Positions 16,913 through 26,351 are shown, counted from the stretch's first letter. The stretch is 52,728 bases of DNA from an uncultured Eubacteriales bacterium (GCA_934502885.1 CAKSUT010000018.1:1-52728), one strand, 5' to 3'. Notes: generated by a model not told the origin, from the sequence alone. A program made the numbers and translations.

Positions 16913-17290
16913 TTTTAAATCACGCACCACCCCAAAACGCTCCCTTTGCGGAATTTAAACGTGGCGTTTTTTTCGTCGCTTTAATTTCCGTAAACGGACG
17001 AGCGCAAAAAGTTTAGTCCCCACAAAGTCTGATTCGGCAAAAATTTAAGTCGGTCGCTTGAATTTATGGCGACCGACTTTCGTATTTTCTTGGATTAGAT
17101 GAGTCTTACCTTATCTCGTTCGGCGACTTGCGTTTATGGTCGCCGAACGCGATATAACCTCAAATTATGCAAGAACTTCCCATTTCAAAGCGATAGCTTT
17201 GAAATCGGCAAAAGTTCTTTTGCTCTTGTTCGCTTGCGAACGGAGCTTTCTTTCAAGAAAAGAAGCCGTCGGAGACCTCCCGTAACCCTC
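16913..17290 (+). repeat. Composite hairpin repeat E, copy ii
   Basis: Blocks in order: CACGCACCACC (E1) with arms CGGAATTTAAA/TTTAATTTCCG; AAGTCGGTCGC/GCGACCGACTT (about 17041-17075); GTTCGGCGAC/GTCGCCGAAC (about 17117-17147); ATTTCAAAGC-GATA-GCTTTGAAAT (about 17181-17204); GTTCGCTTGCGAAC and CTTTCTTTCAAGAAAAG. No gene is supported between 16533 and 17309. Confidence 0.85.
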
Positions 17291-17309
17291 GCCCCTCGCA
17301 TCCCCCGTC

Positions 17310-17852
17310 TCAGTGTTCAAAGAGGGGGAGTTTTTCGAGGTATATGATATCGTCTCTGTCAGCGGCGTCGCCCTCGGCGAGAATTGCTGCCCTGCCGACG
17401 ACGTTTCCTCCCGCCGCTTCGACAAGCTTCTCAATCGCCGCAAGCGACTCGCCCGTGCTTATTACGTCGTCAACTATGACGATACGCTTGCCTTTCATAA
17501 GCTCAGCGTCCTTTGAGTCGAGATAGAGCGTCTGAACATTCGCGGTCGTTATCGACTTCACCTCAACGCTTATCGGATCCTTCATGTAAAGCTTCGACTT
17601 CTTGCGCGTGATGAAATGCTTCTTCTCGCCGAGCTGACGCGCCATTTCGTATACAAGCGGTATGCCCTTCGCCTCGGCGGTGATGAGGTAGTCGTGCTCC
17701 GGAAGCTTCTTGATAAGCTCTTTTGCACAGGCAATCGTAAGCTCGCAGTCGCCGAAAATCACAAAGCCCGCTATGTCAAGGTGTTCGTTTATGGGGCAGA
17801 TGGGTAGATCTCTTTCGAGTCCCGCAACCTTAAGTCTGTAGTATTCGCTCAT
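17310..17852 (-). CDS. Adenine phosphoribosyltransferase-like PRTase
   Basis: A 180-residue type I phosphoribosyltransferase (COG0503), transferring ribose 5-phosphate from PRPP to a purine-type base. The PRPP loop is clear: RIVIVDDVISTGESL near residues 122-136. The flexible-loop region YLITAEAKGIPL and RKKSKLYM is like adenine PRTase. Length is close to Apt. The substrate could also be xanthine or a regulatory PRTase ligand. AGAGGA precedes the ATG by 9 nt. It lies 42 nt after the HIT gene on the same strand and probably belongs to a pfkA-HIT-PRTase transcript. Confidence 0.82.
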   Translation of the reverse strand: MSEYYRLKVAGLERDLPICPINEHLDIAGFVIFGDCELTIACAKELIKKLPEHDYLITAEAKGIPLVYEMARQLGEKKHFITRKKSKLYMKDPISVEVKSITTANVQTLYLDSKDAELMKGKRIVIVDDVISTGESLAAIEKLVEAAGGNVVGRAAILAEGDAADRDDIIYLEKLPLFEH

Positions 17853-17894
17853 TGTACTTTTCCTCTCATATGTTATTTGACGGTTCGCCGCAGC

Positions 17895-18236
17895 TTATAC
17901 AAGCGACGCCGGAAGCTTCTCTCCGCCGAGTATGTGGAAGTGAAGATGCTTCACCGACTGCGCCGCATTTTCGCCGCAGTTCGTTATAACCCGGTAGCCG
18001 TCGTCGGCAACGCCGAGTGTCTTCGCAATCTCGGGAAGCTTCTCGAAAACGTGACGAACGTATTCCGAGTTCTCGGGAGTCACACCGTTCGCACTTTCTA
18101 TGTGCTTTTTCGGTATCACAAGCACGTGTACCTTCGCCATCGGGCTTATGTCGTGAAACGCGAGGATCATGTCGTCCTCGAATACCTTCTTTGACGGAAT
18201 CTCACCGGCGATTATCTTGCAGAAAAGGCAGTCCAT
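17895..18236 (-). CDS. HIT-family (histidine triad) nucleotide hydrolase
   Basis: A 113-residue Hint-type protein. The catalytic triad is His97-Leu-His99-Phe-His101 in HLHFHILGG, preceded by Gln93-Ser94. The N-terminal CLFCKIIAGEIPS is typical of the branch with a Cys pair. Members cleave AMP from amines or release AMP from adenylated by-products. I place the start at MDCLFCK (18236), with AAGGA 11 nt upstream; an in-frame ATG at 18260 lacks a ribosome site. It sits between pfkA and the PRTase. Confidence 0.9.
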   Translation of the reverse strand: MDCLFCKIIAGEIPSKKVFEDDMILAFHDISPMAKVHVLVIPKKHIESANGVTPENSEYVRHVFEKLPEIAKTLGVADDGYRVITNCGENAAQSVKHLHFHILGGEKLPASLV

Positions 18237-18345
18237 ATCAATTACCGTTCCTTTCTTCATATGTGTGTATACCGTAACGTGCAGTATACGTGCGTTTCAC
18301 CGCCGAACAGCGTCATCCTTTGCCCGGCGGCAGTGTGATTTTGCG

Positions 18346-19416
18346 TCAGATGTTGATGTCGTTCGCAACGTCGTATATCTTCTTGAACGCTTCGTGCTTT
18401 GCCGCCGCAAGCTTCTGCATACCCTCTCTTACGTCGGGTGCGAGTGCCGCAAGCTCCTCCGCCGTCGCCTTGCCCTTGTAAACTCTGTCGTACATGAGTG
18501 CCCATTCGATGTCGTGAGCGCAGACCTTGTTGTCGTTGAGGCAAACGACGAGGTTAGACTTGCCCTCAAGGAGAAGATCTACCGCATAGTCGCCCATAAG
18601 GCTTGCAACGAGTCTGTCTCTGAGAGTGGGTCTGCCGCCTCTCTGAACGTGCGCAAGGCGTGCAAATCTTGTCTCAACGCCGGAACCTTCCTCAATCTTC
18701 TTCGCAAGCTCTTCGCCGTAGTTGTGACCGAGGCCTTCGGAAACAAGAACGATGAAGTTTCTCTTGCCTGCGGCTCTCGACGCCTTTATCTTTTCGATGC
18801 AGCCCTTTTCGTCAAAAGGAATCTCCATGAGCGCAATTCCGGTAGCACCTACCGCAACGCCTGTCTGGAGCGCAATGTAGCCTGCCTTGTTGCCCATAAC
18901 CTCAACAACGTTGCATCTTGCGTGAGACTCGCAGGTGTCGCGTAGTCTGTCAACCATCTCGACAACGGTGTTCATCGCAGTGTCAAAGCCTATGGTGTAG
19001 TCGGTCGAGGAAATGTCGTTGTCTATCGTGCCGGGAAGACCTATGCAGGGAAGACCTCTTCTCGTGATGTCCTGCGCACCTCTGAAGGTGCCGTCGCCGC
19101 CTATCGTGACAAGACCGTCAATCTTGTTGTCGCGCGCAACCTTTATCGCCTTCTGCATACCCTCTTCGGTCTTGAATTCGAGACAGCGGTCGGAATAAAG
19201 CATAGTGCCGCCGAGGCTCAGTATGTTGGAAACGTCTCTCGGGTGGAGAAGCTTCATATCGTTGTCGATAAGACCTCTGTAGCCGCCGTAAATGCCCATG
19301 ACCTCGACGCCCTTTTTGTCTGCGCTTCTTACAACGCTTCTTATCGCAGCATTCATTCCGGGAGAGTCGCCGCCGGAGGTAAGTACACCTATTCTTCTGA
19401 ATTTCTTTTCTACCAT
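18346..19416 (-). CDS. pfkA: 6-phosphofructokinase (ATP type)
   Basis: This 356-residue enzyme phosphorylates fructose 6-phosphate in glycolysis. The N-terminal nucleotide motif is GVLTSGGDSPGMNA, the ATP site GGDGTFRGA (residues 106-114), and the catalytic motif GTIDNDI (Asp132 acts as base). The Gly-Asp-Gly-Thr version points to ATP rather than pyrophosphate as donor. It is about 35 residues longer than the Bacillus enzyme, with an extended C terminus. The predicted promoter lies 250-280 nt upstream, leaving a long leader. It is probably first in a transcript with the HIT and PRTase genes. Confidence 0.94.
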   Translation of the reverse strand: MVEKKFRRIGVLTSGGDSPGMNAAIRSVVRSADKKGVEVMGIYGGYRGLIDNDMKLLHPRDVSNILSLGGTMLYSDRCLEFKTEEGMQKAIKVARDNKIDGLVTIGGDGTFRGAQDITRRGLPCIGLPGTIDNDISSTDYTIGFDTAMNTVVEMVDRLRDTCESHARCNVVEVMGNKAGYIALQTGVAVGATGIALMEIPFDEKGCIEKIKASRAAGKRNFIVLVSEGLGHNYGEELAKKIEEGSGVETRFARLAHVQRGGRPTLRDRLVASLMGDYAVDLLLEGKSNLVVCLNDNKVCAHDIEWALMYDRVYKGKATAEELAALAPDVREGMQKLAAAKHEAFKKIYDVANDINI

Positions 19417-19665
19417 GATTTATCATCGTCCTTTCGGTAATATTTTCGTTTTTAAACTGCGTCAGTATGCTTTGCACTGTGCCGCCGCAAGTATAATATC
19501 CGCATAAAAAGCAGTTAATATTCACATACGCCGCACGACCGTCATATGCCTGCGTCAGCTTTGCGCAAACGTTTTCACGGACGCCGAAAATCCGCTCGGG
19601 CGCACATTCCGCACCCAAAACGAAAAATCCTCTCCATTATTGTTTGTGATAATATTAACCATATC

Positions 19666-19694
19666 ATTTTAATACATAACGTGAAAAAAATCAA
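19666..19694 (-). promoter_or_regulatory. Candidate pfkA promoter with a long leader
   Basis: Minus strand TTGATT (19694-19689), 17-nt spacer, TAAAAT (19671-19666). The start near 19659 gives a leader of about 240 nt. A second, closer match (TTAACT, 17 nt, TATACT, about 19520-19490) could also be used. The leader contains an in-frame TTG at 19618 behind GGAGAGG, discussed in findings. Confidence 0.5.
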
Positions 19695-19790
19695 CCGTCT
19701 AAATGGTTTTTACGGAGGATAATTTGTAAAGTTTTTGAAAACACGGAAAAAATGAGGTGCTTTCACCCCGAACCGACCGCCGTACAAAGC

Positions 19791-19820
19791 AAAAAAGGAC
19801 GCCGAAACGTCCCTTTTATT
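19791..19820 (-). terminator. Intrinsic terminator of the leucine-rich-repeat gene
   Basis: Minus strand: AAAAGGGACG, loop TTTCGG, CGTCCTTTTTTT. It starts 27 nt after the stop codon at 19847. Confidence 0.8.
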
Positions 19821-19846
19821 ATGACCCGAATGCCTGTAAATCGGGG

Positions 19847-21619
19847 TCATTTTTTGTCCGAAGTCATCATTCGGAGAAGAACTCCGACAATGCCGTTTAT
19901 CACCTTTTCGGTTTCACTGCGGTGAGACGCAATCATTTCCTCTGCGGCGGACGATGAGTTCTGCCCGACAAAGTGTACGGCGAGAGTTTTGGGCGGTTCT
20001 TCTTCCGCAAATTCCACACCGATTTTTTCCCACTCCGCCTCAGCGCCTTTGAAATTAATGCCTTTAAGCGAATTGCAATAGTAAAACGCATAGCTGCTTA
20101 TTTTTTCCACACTGTTCGGAATCGTTACGCTTTCAAGACCAAAGCAGTACGCAAAAGTGAAATTCTCTATTTCCCCGACGCCGTCCGGAACGGTTACGCT
20201 TCGGAGATTTCCACACCTCGTAAAAGCATTTTCGCCGATAATCTTCAAGCCGTCGGGAAGCGATATTCCCACAAGGTTGTCGTAACGATCCTCTCCGGCT
20301 TCCGAACCGAAACAGTACGGAGAAAGCGACACCGTCCCCGGCTTTATCGTCACGAAGGTGTTTTCCGGCATATCGCCTTTCCAGCCGTAGGCGGCTCTGT
20401 CGAAGTAAACCACTCCGTCGGGTTGGCTGTTGTACCACGCCGTGTCCTTGAAAGCATCGTTGCCGACGCTTTCAATATTTCCGCCTGTGCGGATATCGCT
20501 TAAGTTTGTACAGCCGTCAAAGGTGTAGGGAGGTATGCTTGTTACGCCGCCCGGAAGAGTTATGCCTGTAAGAGAGGTACAGCCGGCAAAGACCCCGTAG
20601 TAAAGCTCTTTCAGGTTTTCGGAGAGAATAACCTCGGAAAGACCGGTGCAATTTTTAAATGCCCATGGACCGATAAATTCAACGGTTTTCGGCAGGATTA
20701 TACTTTTAAGATTTTTGCAGCCGCTGAAAGCATCCCAGCCGATATCGACAACACCCTCGGGAATTGTCACGCCGACAAGGTTTTCACAGCCTGAAAAGCA
20801 TCCGTATGAAACCGAAACGGTTCCGGGCTTGATGTCGATGACCGTGTTTTCCGGCATATCGCCTTTCCAATTGTATGCGACCTTACCGATATAAATCATG
20901 CCGTCCGCATGGTCCCTGTACCATTTTGTGTCGTAAAAGCCCGACATACCGACATATTCGAGACCGTCGGGAAAACTTATATCGGAAAGCTTCGGGCAGG
21001 AGCAGAATGCGGCAGTCCCTACTTTTTTCACGCTTTCGGGAATGACTATGCTTTTAAGGCTGTTGTCTCCCATAAAAGCCATAGTGCCTATGCTTGTCAC
21101 ATTTTCGGGTATGACTATGCTTTCAAGCTTTACACATTCACGAAAGGTTGCGCCGCCGATCTCCGTAAGGCTTTTCGGGAGCTTTATGCTTTTGAGGCCG
21201 CTGTACGCAAACGCACCGCCGATATCGGAACAGCCGTCGGGGATGGTTATATCGGAAAGCGACGAACAGCTTGAAAACGCCATGCTTCCGATGCTTTTCA
21301 GGCTCTCGGGGAGCTTCACGTCCGCAAGGTTCGCGAACCCCGAGAAGGAATTGCTGCCTATTCTCGTTATGCCCTCTTCGACGATAACGGCAGTAATCGT
21401 ATCGTGCAAATCGTCCCACGGCGGAGTAACCGGACCATAATCGGGCATATCGCCGTGACCGGATATAAAGAGCGTGCCGTTTTCGATTTTCCACGAGAAA
21501 TTACCTGCGGCGCCGCTGTTTTGCGGTATGTCCTCTGCGAAAACGCACATTGAACAGAGATATGCCGTCAAAACGGCGATTGCGGTAATCACTGCCGCAA
21601 ATACATTTTTTCTTTTCAT
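19847..21619 (-). CDS. Secreted BspA-type leucine-rich-repeat protein
   Basis: A 590-residue exported protein. A signal peptide (MKRKNVFAAVITAIAVLTAYL, cleavage near VFA) is followed by FSWKIENGTLFISGHGDM, the usual BspA start. About 20 LRR_5 repeats run to residue 545, with the pattern LxxVxLPxxVxxIGxxAFxxCxxL. Two repeats contain the insertion WYRDHADGMIYIGKVAYNWKGDMP-type with paralogous copy at about residue 400. No cell-wall anchor or dockerin is visible; the tail is a short charged helix. Family members bind host or bacterial surfaces. It has its own consensus promoter and terminator, with GGAGG before the ATG. Confidence 0.9.
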   Translation of the reverse strand: MKRKNVFAAVITAIAVLTAYLCSMCVFAEDIPQNSGAAGNFSWKIENGTLFISGHGDMPDYGPVTPPWDDLHDTITAVIVEEGITRIGSNSFSGFANLADVKLPESLKSIGSMAFSSCSSLSDITIPDGCSDIGGAFAYSGLKSIKLPKSLTEIGGATFRECVKLESIVIPENVTSIGTMAFMGDNSLKSIVIPESVKKVGTAAFCSCPKLSDISFPDGLEYVGMSGFYDTKWYRDHADGMIYIGKVAYNWKGDMPENTVIDIKPGTVSVSYGCFSGCENLVGVTIPEGVVDIGWDAFSGCKNLKSIILPKTVEFIGPWAFKNCTGLSEVILSENLKELYYGVFAGCTSLTGITLPGGVTSIPPYTFDGCTNLSDIRTGGNIESVGNDAFKDTAWYNSQPDGVVYFDRAAYGWKGDMPENTFVTIKPGTVSLSPYCFGSEAGEDRYDNLVGISLPDGLKIIGENAFTRCGNLRSVTVPDGVGEIENFTFAYCFGLESVTIPNSVEKISSYAFYYCNSLKGINFKGAEAEWEKIGVEFAEEEPPKTLAVHFVGQNSSSAAEEMIASHRSETEKVINGIVGVLLRMMTSDKK

Positions 21620-21663
21620 GCCGACCTCCGTATTGCCGCAAAAAGCGGTACTGATATACGTAC

Positions 21664-21692
21664 ATTATACAGCTTGTGTTTGTTTGGGTCAA
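21664..21692 (-). promoter_or_regulatory. Promoter of the leucine-rich-repeat gene
   Basis: Minus strand TTGACC (21692-21687), 17-nt spacer, TATAAT (21669-21664). Confidence 0.8.
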
Positions 21693-21744
21693 CAGATTTG
21701 AAATTAAATAAATATATATATTGTAAATTTTGAGAACGGTGTTT

Positions 21745-22056
21745 TTCTGAATTACAGTCCTCACAAAGTCTGATTCAGCAAAAATCCAAGTCGGTCGCTT
21801 GCGCATATGGCGACCGACTTTCGTATTTTGTTCGATTAAATGAGTCCTGCCTTAGCTCGTTCGGCGACTTGCACATGTGGTGCGCATATATGCGCACCGA
21901 ACGCGGTACTTTCTCCAAATCACATCAAAGACTTCCCATTTCAAAGCATTAGCTTTGAAATCGATAAAGTTCTTTTGTTCTTGTTCGCTTGCGAACGGAG
22001 CTTTCTTTCAAGAAAAGAAGTCGTCGGAGCCCCTCGTACTTCTCGTCCCCTTGCGT
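21745..22056 (+). repeat. Composite hairpin repeat E, copy iii
   Basis: Starts with CAGTCCTCACAAAGTCTGA, then AAGTCGGTCGC/GCGACCGACTT (about 21789-21822), a nested GTGCGCATATATGCGCAC palindrome inside GTTCGG...CCGAAC, ATTTCAAAGC-ATTA-GCTTTGAAAT, GTTCGCTTGCGAAC and CTTTCTTTCAAGAAAAG. The E1 arm block is missing. No gene is visible in this gap. Confidence 0.85.
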
Positions 22057-22128
22057 CCTTTTCTTTTTCGCTCAAAAATCACACTGCACGGTATATTTGT
22101 TCACAAAATCGGAGTATACTGTAGGCAG

Positions 22129-22148
22129 ATAGTTAGTTAGTAAACTAT
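22129..22148. promoter_or_regulatory. Candidate MarR operator
   Basis: ATAGTT-N8-AACTAT is a perfect 6-bp inverted repeat placed 9 nt after a TATACT -10 like box (22115-22120), about 85 nt before the MarR start codon. Position and symmetry fit an autoregulatory MarR site. Confidence 0.45.
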
Positions 22149-22233
22149 TTTATGCAGTGTGCGTAGCCGACGCGGAAAAATCGGGAAATATGCCGGAGCG
22201 ACGCCGCGGAAGTATAAAGGAAAGGAGAATTGC

Positions 22234-22695
22234 ATGAAAAACGGAAAATTCAGAGAGCTTTCCCCCGAGGAAATGCCGCTCAATATGCTAATAGGCGACA
22301 TATCGCACATAACCCGAGGCAAAGCGAAGAGCGTTAAAGACCCTCCCGACCTCACGCCGAGCGGACGGAACATTCTCTTCTGTCTGTGCCACGAGGACGG
22401 TCTCACTCAGCTTGACCTGTCGAATTATACTCACCTAAAACCGCCGACGGTGAGCGTGACCCTCCGTAAAATGGAGGAGGACGGCTACGTTGTGCGTCGC
22501 GACGACGAGAAAGACAGACGGCAAACGAGAGTCTATATCACCGAAAAGGGACGTGAGTTCGACAATAAAGTCCGCCGCGTCTTTGAGTTTCAGGAAAGGG
22601 CAATAGTCGATGCGCTGTCGCCGGAGGAACGGACGACTCTCAAAAAGCTTCTGCTTCGTGTGCGAGAAGCGGTCATAAACTGCAAGACGGACTGA
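22234..22695 (+). CDS. MarR-family transcriptional regulator
   Basis: A 153-residue MarR regulator. The winged helix-turn-helix covers about residues 40-110 (LTQLDLSNYTHLKPPTVSVTLRKMEEDG, then the wing DDEKDRRQTRVYITEKG). Flanking helices form the dimer interface. Start chosen at 22234 because AAAGGAGA lies 7 nt upstream; earlier in-frame codons read into repeat-flanking sequence. It is 30 nt upstream of an ABC exporter pair and surely co-transcribed, so it likely represses the operon until a toxic compound binds. The inducer is unknown. Confidence 0.92.
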   Translation: MKNGKFRELSPEEMPLNMLIGDISHITRGKAKSVKDPPDLTPSGRNILFCLCHEDGLTQLDLSNYTHLKPPTVSVTLRKMEEDGYVVRRDDEKDRRQTRVYITEKGREFDNKVRRVFEFQERAIVDALSPEERTTLKKLLLRVREAVINCKTD

Positions 22696-22725
22696 CCGCA
22701 CATAACAAAATTAAAGGAGACAAAT

Positions 22726-24456
22726 ATGGGTAAGATACTCAAATACTTAAAGCCGTATTGGCTTGTAACAATCCTCGCACCGCTGTTTATGTTCGGCGAG
22801 GTATGGGTTGACCTTAAGCTTCCCCAGCTCATGATAAGCATTATTGACGAGGGCATTGGAAAGGGCAATATGCAGGCGATAGGCATATACGGCGCACAGA
22901 TGGTTCTCTATGCGGCTCTCGGCGGACTGTGCGGCGTTGCTTCGGCAGGCTTCGGAAGCGCATCATCTCAGTACTTCGCAAATGAGCTGCGTTGCGACGC
23001 TTTCTCGAGAGTCATGTTCATGTCGCCCGAACAGACCGATAAATTCACGACGGGTTCTCTCATCACAAGAATCACAAACGATATTTCCCAGGTTCAGAAC
23101 TTCGTTTCGATGGCGCTCAGAATGTGCGTGAGAACGCTCCTTCTCTTCGGCGGCAGTATCTACTACGCTCTCAAGCTTGACGTGAACTTCGGTCTCGTAA
23201 TTCTCGTGTCGCTTCCCATTCAGCTCATTATCGTCGTGTTCTTTATGGGCAAGGCAAGTCCGCTCTTCGGCGTCGTTCAGGATAAGCTCGACCGCGTAAA
23301 CTCGGTTGTGAGAGAGAACATCTCGGGTGCAAGAGTCGTCAAGGCGTATGTCAGAGAGGAGCACGAAATCGACCGCTTCGACAAGGCGAATAAGGATCTG
23401 TGCGACATGACCTACAAGGTATCCAAGATTATGGCGACCATGATGCCGCTTGTCATGATAGTCATGAACTTCACGATTATCGCGATTATCCGCGTCGGCG
23501 GCGGCCGCGTGGACGCAGGCACAATGCAGGCAGGCGAGGTCATGGCGGCGATTACATACGTCACGCATATACTCATGTCGATTATGATGATATCGATGAT
23601 GTTCCAGATGGTGTCCCGTGCCATGGCGTCCGCAAAGCGTATCGAAGAAGTGCTTGACACTCACCCCGTTATCGCAAGCGGAAGCGACGTTCTCGACGGC
23701 GGCATCGACAAAATCGAGTTCAACAACGTTGACTTCAGCTACCCCGGCTCAAGCGGAAGACCCGTGCTTTGCGGCGTAAACCTCGAGATAAAGAAGGGCG
23801 AGACAGTCGCGATTCTCGGCTCAACCGGCGCCGGAAAAACCTCTCTCGTAAGCCTTATCGCAAGATATTACGATCCAAACGGAGGCGAGATACTCGTAAA
23901 CGGACGCGACGTCAAGGACTTTACCCTTGATTCGCTCCGCTCCAAGGTCGGCTACGTTTTGCAGAAGAGTGAGCTTTTCTCCGGAACGATCGCCGACAAT
24001 ATCCGCTGGGGCAAGGCGGACGCCACCGACGAAGAGGTGCGCGAGTGCGCAAGAATAGCGCAGGCGGACGACTTCATCACCTCGTTCAACGACGGCTACG
24101 ATACCGTTATCGGCGAAAAGGGCGCGTCGCTCTCGGGCGGTCAGAAGCAGAGACTTTCGATAGCACGCTCCATTATGAAGCGCCCGGAGGTTCTCATTTT
24201 CGACGACAGCACCTCGGCTCTTGACCTCGGTACGGAGGCGCGTCTGCAAAAGGCACTCAGGGACGACCTCGCCGGAACGACGGTAATTCTCATAGCGCAG
24301 AGAATAGCGAGCGTTATGAACGCGGACAGAATAATCGTCCTCGACAAGGGAGAGGTTGCCGCGTGCGGCACGCATGACGAGCTTCTCAAAACAAGCGCGG
24401 TTTACCGCGATATCTACGATTCGCAGATGAGAAAGGAGGACGGAAAAGATGAATAA
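22726..24456 (+). CDS. Heterodimeric ABC exporter, subunit with degenerate Walker B
   Basis: A 576-residue fused membrane/ATPase half-transporter. Six transmembrane helices (residues about 10-300) precede the nucleotide domain: Walker A GSTGAGKTS, signature LSGGQKQR, Walker B VLIFDDSTSALD. The catalytic Glu after Walker B is Asp here. In heterodimeric exporters such as TM287/288 and BmrCD that change marks the subunit building the non-hydrolysing site, and its partner carries an altered signature. The next gene does. Drug or lipid export is likely by family. AAAGGAG precedes the ATG; the 3' end overlaps the partner gene by 8 bp. Confidence 0.92.
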   Translation: MGKILKYLKPYWLVTILAPLFMFGEVWVDLKLPQLMISIIDEGIGKGNMQAIGIYGAQMVLYAALGGLCGVASAGFGSASSQYFANELRCDAFSRVMFMSPEQTDKFTTGSLITRITNDISQVQNFVSMALRMCVRTLLLFGGSIYYALKLDVNFGLVILVSLPIQLIIVVFFMGKASPLFGVVQDKLDRVNSVVRENISGARVVKAYVREEHEIDRFDKANKDLCDMTYKVSKIMATMMPLVMIVMNFTIIAIIRVGGGRVDAGTMQAGEVMAAITYVTHILMSIMMISMMFQMVSRAMASAKRIEEVLDTHPVIASGSDVLDGGIDKIEFNNVDFSYPGSSGRPVLCGVNLEIKKGETVAILGSTGAGKTSLVSLIARYYDPNGGEILVNGRDVKDFTLDSLRSKVGYVLQKSELFSGTIADNIRWGKADATDEEVRECARIAQADDFITSFNDGYDTVIGEKGASLSGGQKQRLSIARSIMKRPEVLIFDDSTSALDLGTEARLQKALRDDLAGTTVILIAQRIASVMNADRIIVLDKGEVAACGTHDELLKTSAVYRDIYDSQMRKEDGKDE

Positions 24457-26335
24457 TCAGCCTAAAAAAGGCGGCGAAAACCGCCAGTCGGGCGGCTTCG
24501 GTCCGGGACGCAGAGGTCCCGGCGGTCCTCACGGCGCGATGATGACCCGTGAAAAGCCGAAAAACATGAAAAAAACCGTCGCAAAGCTCGTAAAATATAT
24601 AGGCTCGAGCAAGTACCTCGTCATAGGTCTTCTGTTCGTAATGATTTTCACTACTCTCTTGAACCTTGCCGGTCCCGTTCTCCAGCAGAAGGCAATAGAT
24701 GCGCTGTCGGTCGATTTCGGCTCGGGCAAGGTCGGAGTTGACTTCGGCACTCTGCGCGTCGTGCTTCTTCTCATGGCTCTCACCTACGGTATGTCCTCGC
24801 TTCTGACGTATTTGCAGAATATCTACGCCGCAAAGCTCTCGCAGTCAACGGTGTATGTAATGAGAAAGGATCTCTTCAAAAAGATATCCTACCTCCCCAT
24901 AAGGTTCACCGACACGCACCAGCACGGCGACCTTATGAGCCGTATGACCAACGACGTCGAGAATATCTCGCAGACGATTTCGCAGTCGATAGGCTCTCTC
25001 TTCTCGGGAGTTATCACGATAATCGGCACTCTCGTTATCATGCTTTGGTACAGCCCGCTGCTTACCCTTGTGAGCATGGTAACAATACCGCTCACAATTA
25101 TCGTGTCGATGTATATGTCGAAGTTCATGCGCAGGTACTTCAAGGCGCAGCAGGAAATTCTCGGCGAACTCAACGGCGAGGTCGAGGAAATGGTCTCGGG
25201 TTACAAAACAGTAATCGCTTTCGGCAGAGAAAAGACTGCGGTGCGCGACTTTGCCGATATCAGCACGAGAATGCGCCGCGTCGGCATCAAAGCGAATATC
25301 TTCGGCGGAGTTATGGGGCCTCTCATGAACGTAATAAGCAATGTGGGCTACCTTTGCGTCGCCGCCGCCGGAGGATATCTCGCAATCAAAACCTACGGTA
25401 CTCCGGGCGCAATTTCCGTCGGTATAATCCAGGCGTTCATTCAGCTCTCGAAGCAGTTCACAAGACCTATCAACGAAATAGCGAACCAGTACGCCGCAAT
25501 TCAGACCGCCGTCGCCGGTGCGGAGAGAGTGTTTGAGATAATGGACTCTCCGTCCGAAATCGACGAGGGTACATACGATATCACCGAAAACGGCGTCGTC
25601 GGCGCGCTTGAGTTCAACAACCTCGAGTTCTCCTACGTCGAGGGTGAGCCGGTGCTCTGCGACTTCAACCTCAAGGTAAAGCCCGGACAGAAAATAGCGA
25701 TAGTCGGAAAGACCGGCGCAGGCAAGACCACCGTCGCAAACCTCCTCACGCGTTTCTATGAGATAGACGGTGGCGAAATTCTCCTTGACGGACGCAACAT
25801 AACCGAGATAACCAAGAAGTCGCTTCGCCGAAATATCGCAATCGTGCTTCAGGACACCGTCCTCTTCTCGGACACCATCGAGAACAACATTCTCTACGGA
25901 AACGAGTCGGCGTCGCATGAGGACGTTATGAGAGCCGCCGCTACCGCAAACGCCGACGCTTTTATCGAGAGACTCCCGGACGGCTACAACACCGAGCTTG
26001 CCGAATCGGGCAGCAACCTAAGCCAGGGTCAGCGTCAGCTTCTTGCAATAGCGCGTGCTGTTCTTGCCGACCCGAAGATTCTCATTCTCGACGAGGCGAC
26101 CTCGTCCGTCGATACCAGAACCGAGATGCACATTCAAGAGGCAATGATCGAGCTTATGAAGGGCAGAACGAGCCTCATTATCGCTCACAGGCTTTCCACG
26201 ATAAAGGACGCCGACATGATAATCGTTGTAGCCGACGGCAAGGTTGCGGAATCCGGAAGCCACGACGAGCTTCTCGCAAAGCGCGGCTTCTACTACGACC
26301 TCTATAAAACGCAGTACGCAGGGTTCGCGACTTAA
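24449..26335 (+). CDS. Heterodimeric ABC exporter, partner subunit
   Basis: A 628-residue half-transporter. A Gly/Arg/Pro-rich cytoplasmic tail (residues 1-45) leads into six membrane helices. The ATPase domain has Walker A GKTGAGKTT, Walker B ILILDEATSSVD with intact catalytic Glu, but the signature reads LSQGQRQL in place of LSGGQ. That is the degenerate signature expected opposite the Asp-type Walker B of the preceding subunit, so the pair has one active and one degenerate ATP site. Coupled to the upstream gene by an 8-bp overlap. The substrate is not determined by sequence. Confidence 0.92.
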   Translation: MNNQPKKGGENRQSGGFGPGRRGPGGPHGAMMTREKPKNMKKTVAKLVKYIGSSKYLVIGLLFVMIFTTLLNLAGPVLQQKAIDALSVDFGSGKVGVDFGTLRVVLLLMALTYGMSSLLTYLQNIYAAKLSQSTVYVMRKDLFKKISYLPIRFTDTHQHGDLMSRMTNDVENISQTISQSIGSLFSGVITIIGTLVIMLWYSPLLTLVSMVTIPLTIIVSMYMSKFMRRYFKAQQEILGELNGEVEEMVSGYKTVIAFGREKTAVRDFADISTRMRRVGIKANIFGGVMGPLMNVISNVGYLCVAAAGGYLAIKTYGTPGAISVGIIQAFIQLSKQFTRPINEIANQYAAIQTAVAGAERVFEIMDSPSEIDEGTYDITENGVVGALEFNNLEFSYVEGEPVLCDFNLKVKPGQKIAIVGKTGAGKTTVANLLTRFYEIDGGEILLDGRNITEITKKSLRRNIAIVLQDTVLFSDTIENNILYGNESASHEDVMRAAATANADAFIERLPDGYNTELAESGSNLSQGQRQLLAIARAVLADPKILILDEATSSVDTRTEMHIQEAMIELMKGRTSLIIAHRLSTIKDADMIIVVADGKVAESGSHDELLAKRGFYYDLYKTQYAGFAT

Positions 26336-26351
26336 ACGAACGCCGTGCGTT

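Noticed and set aside
16607..16918. 103-codon frame downstream of the zinc-ribbon gene
   Set aside because: It spans an intrinsic terminator and a D repeat and has no recognisable protein features.
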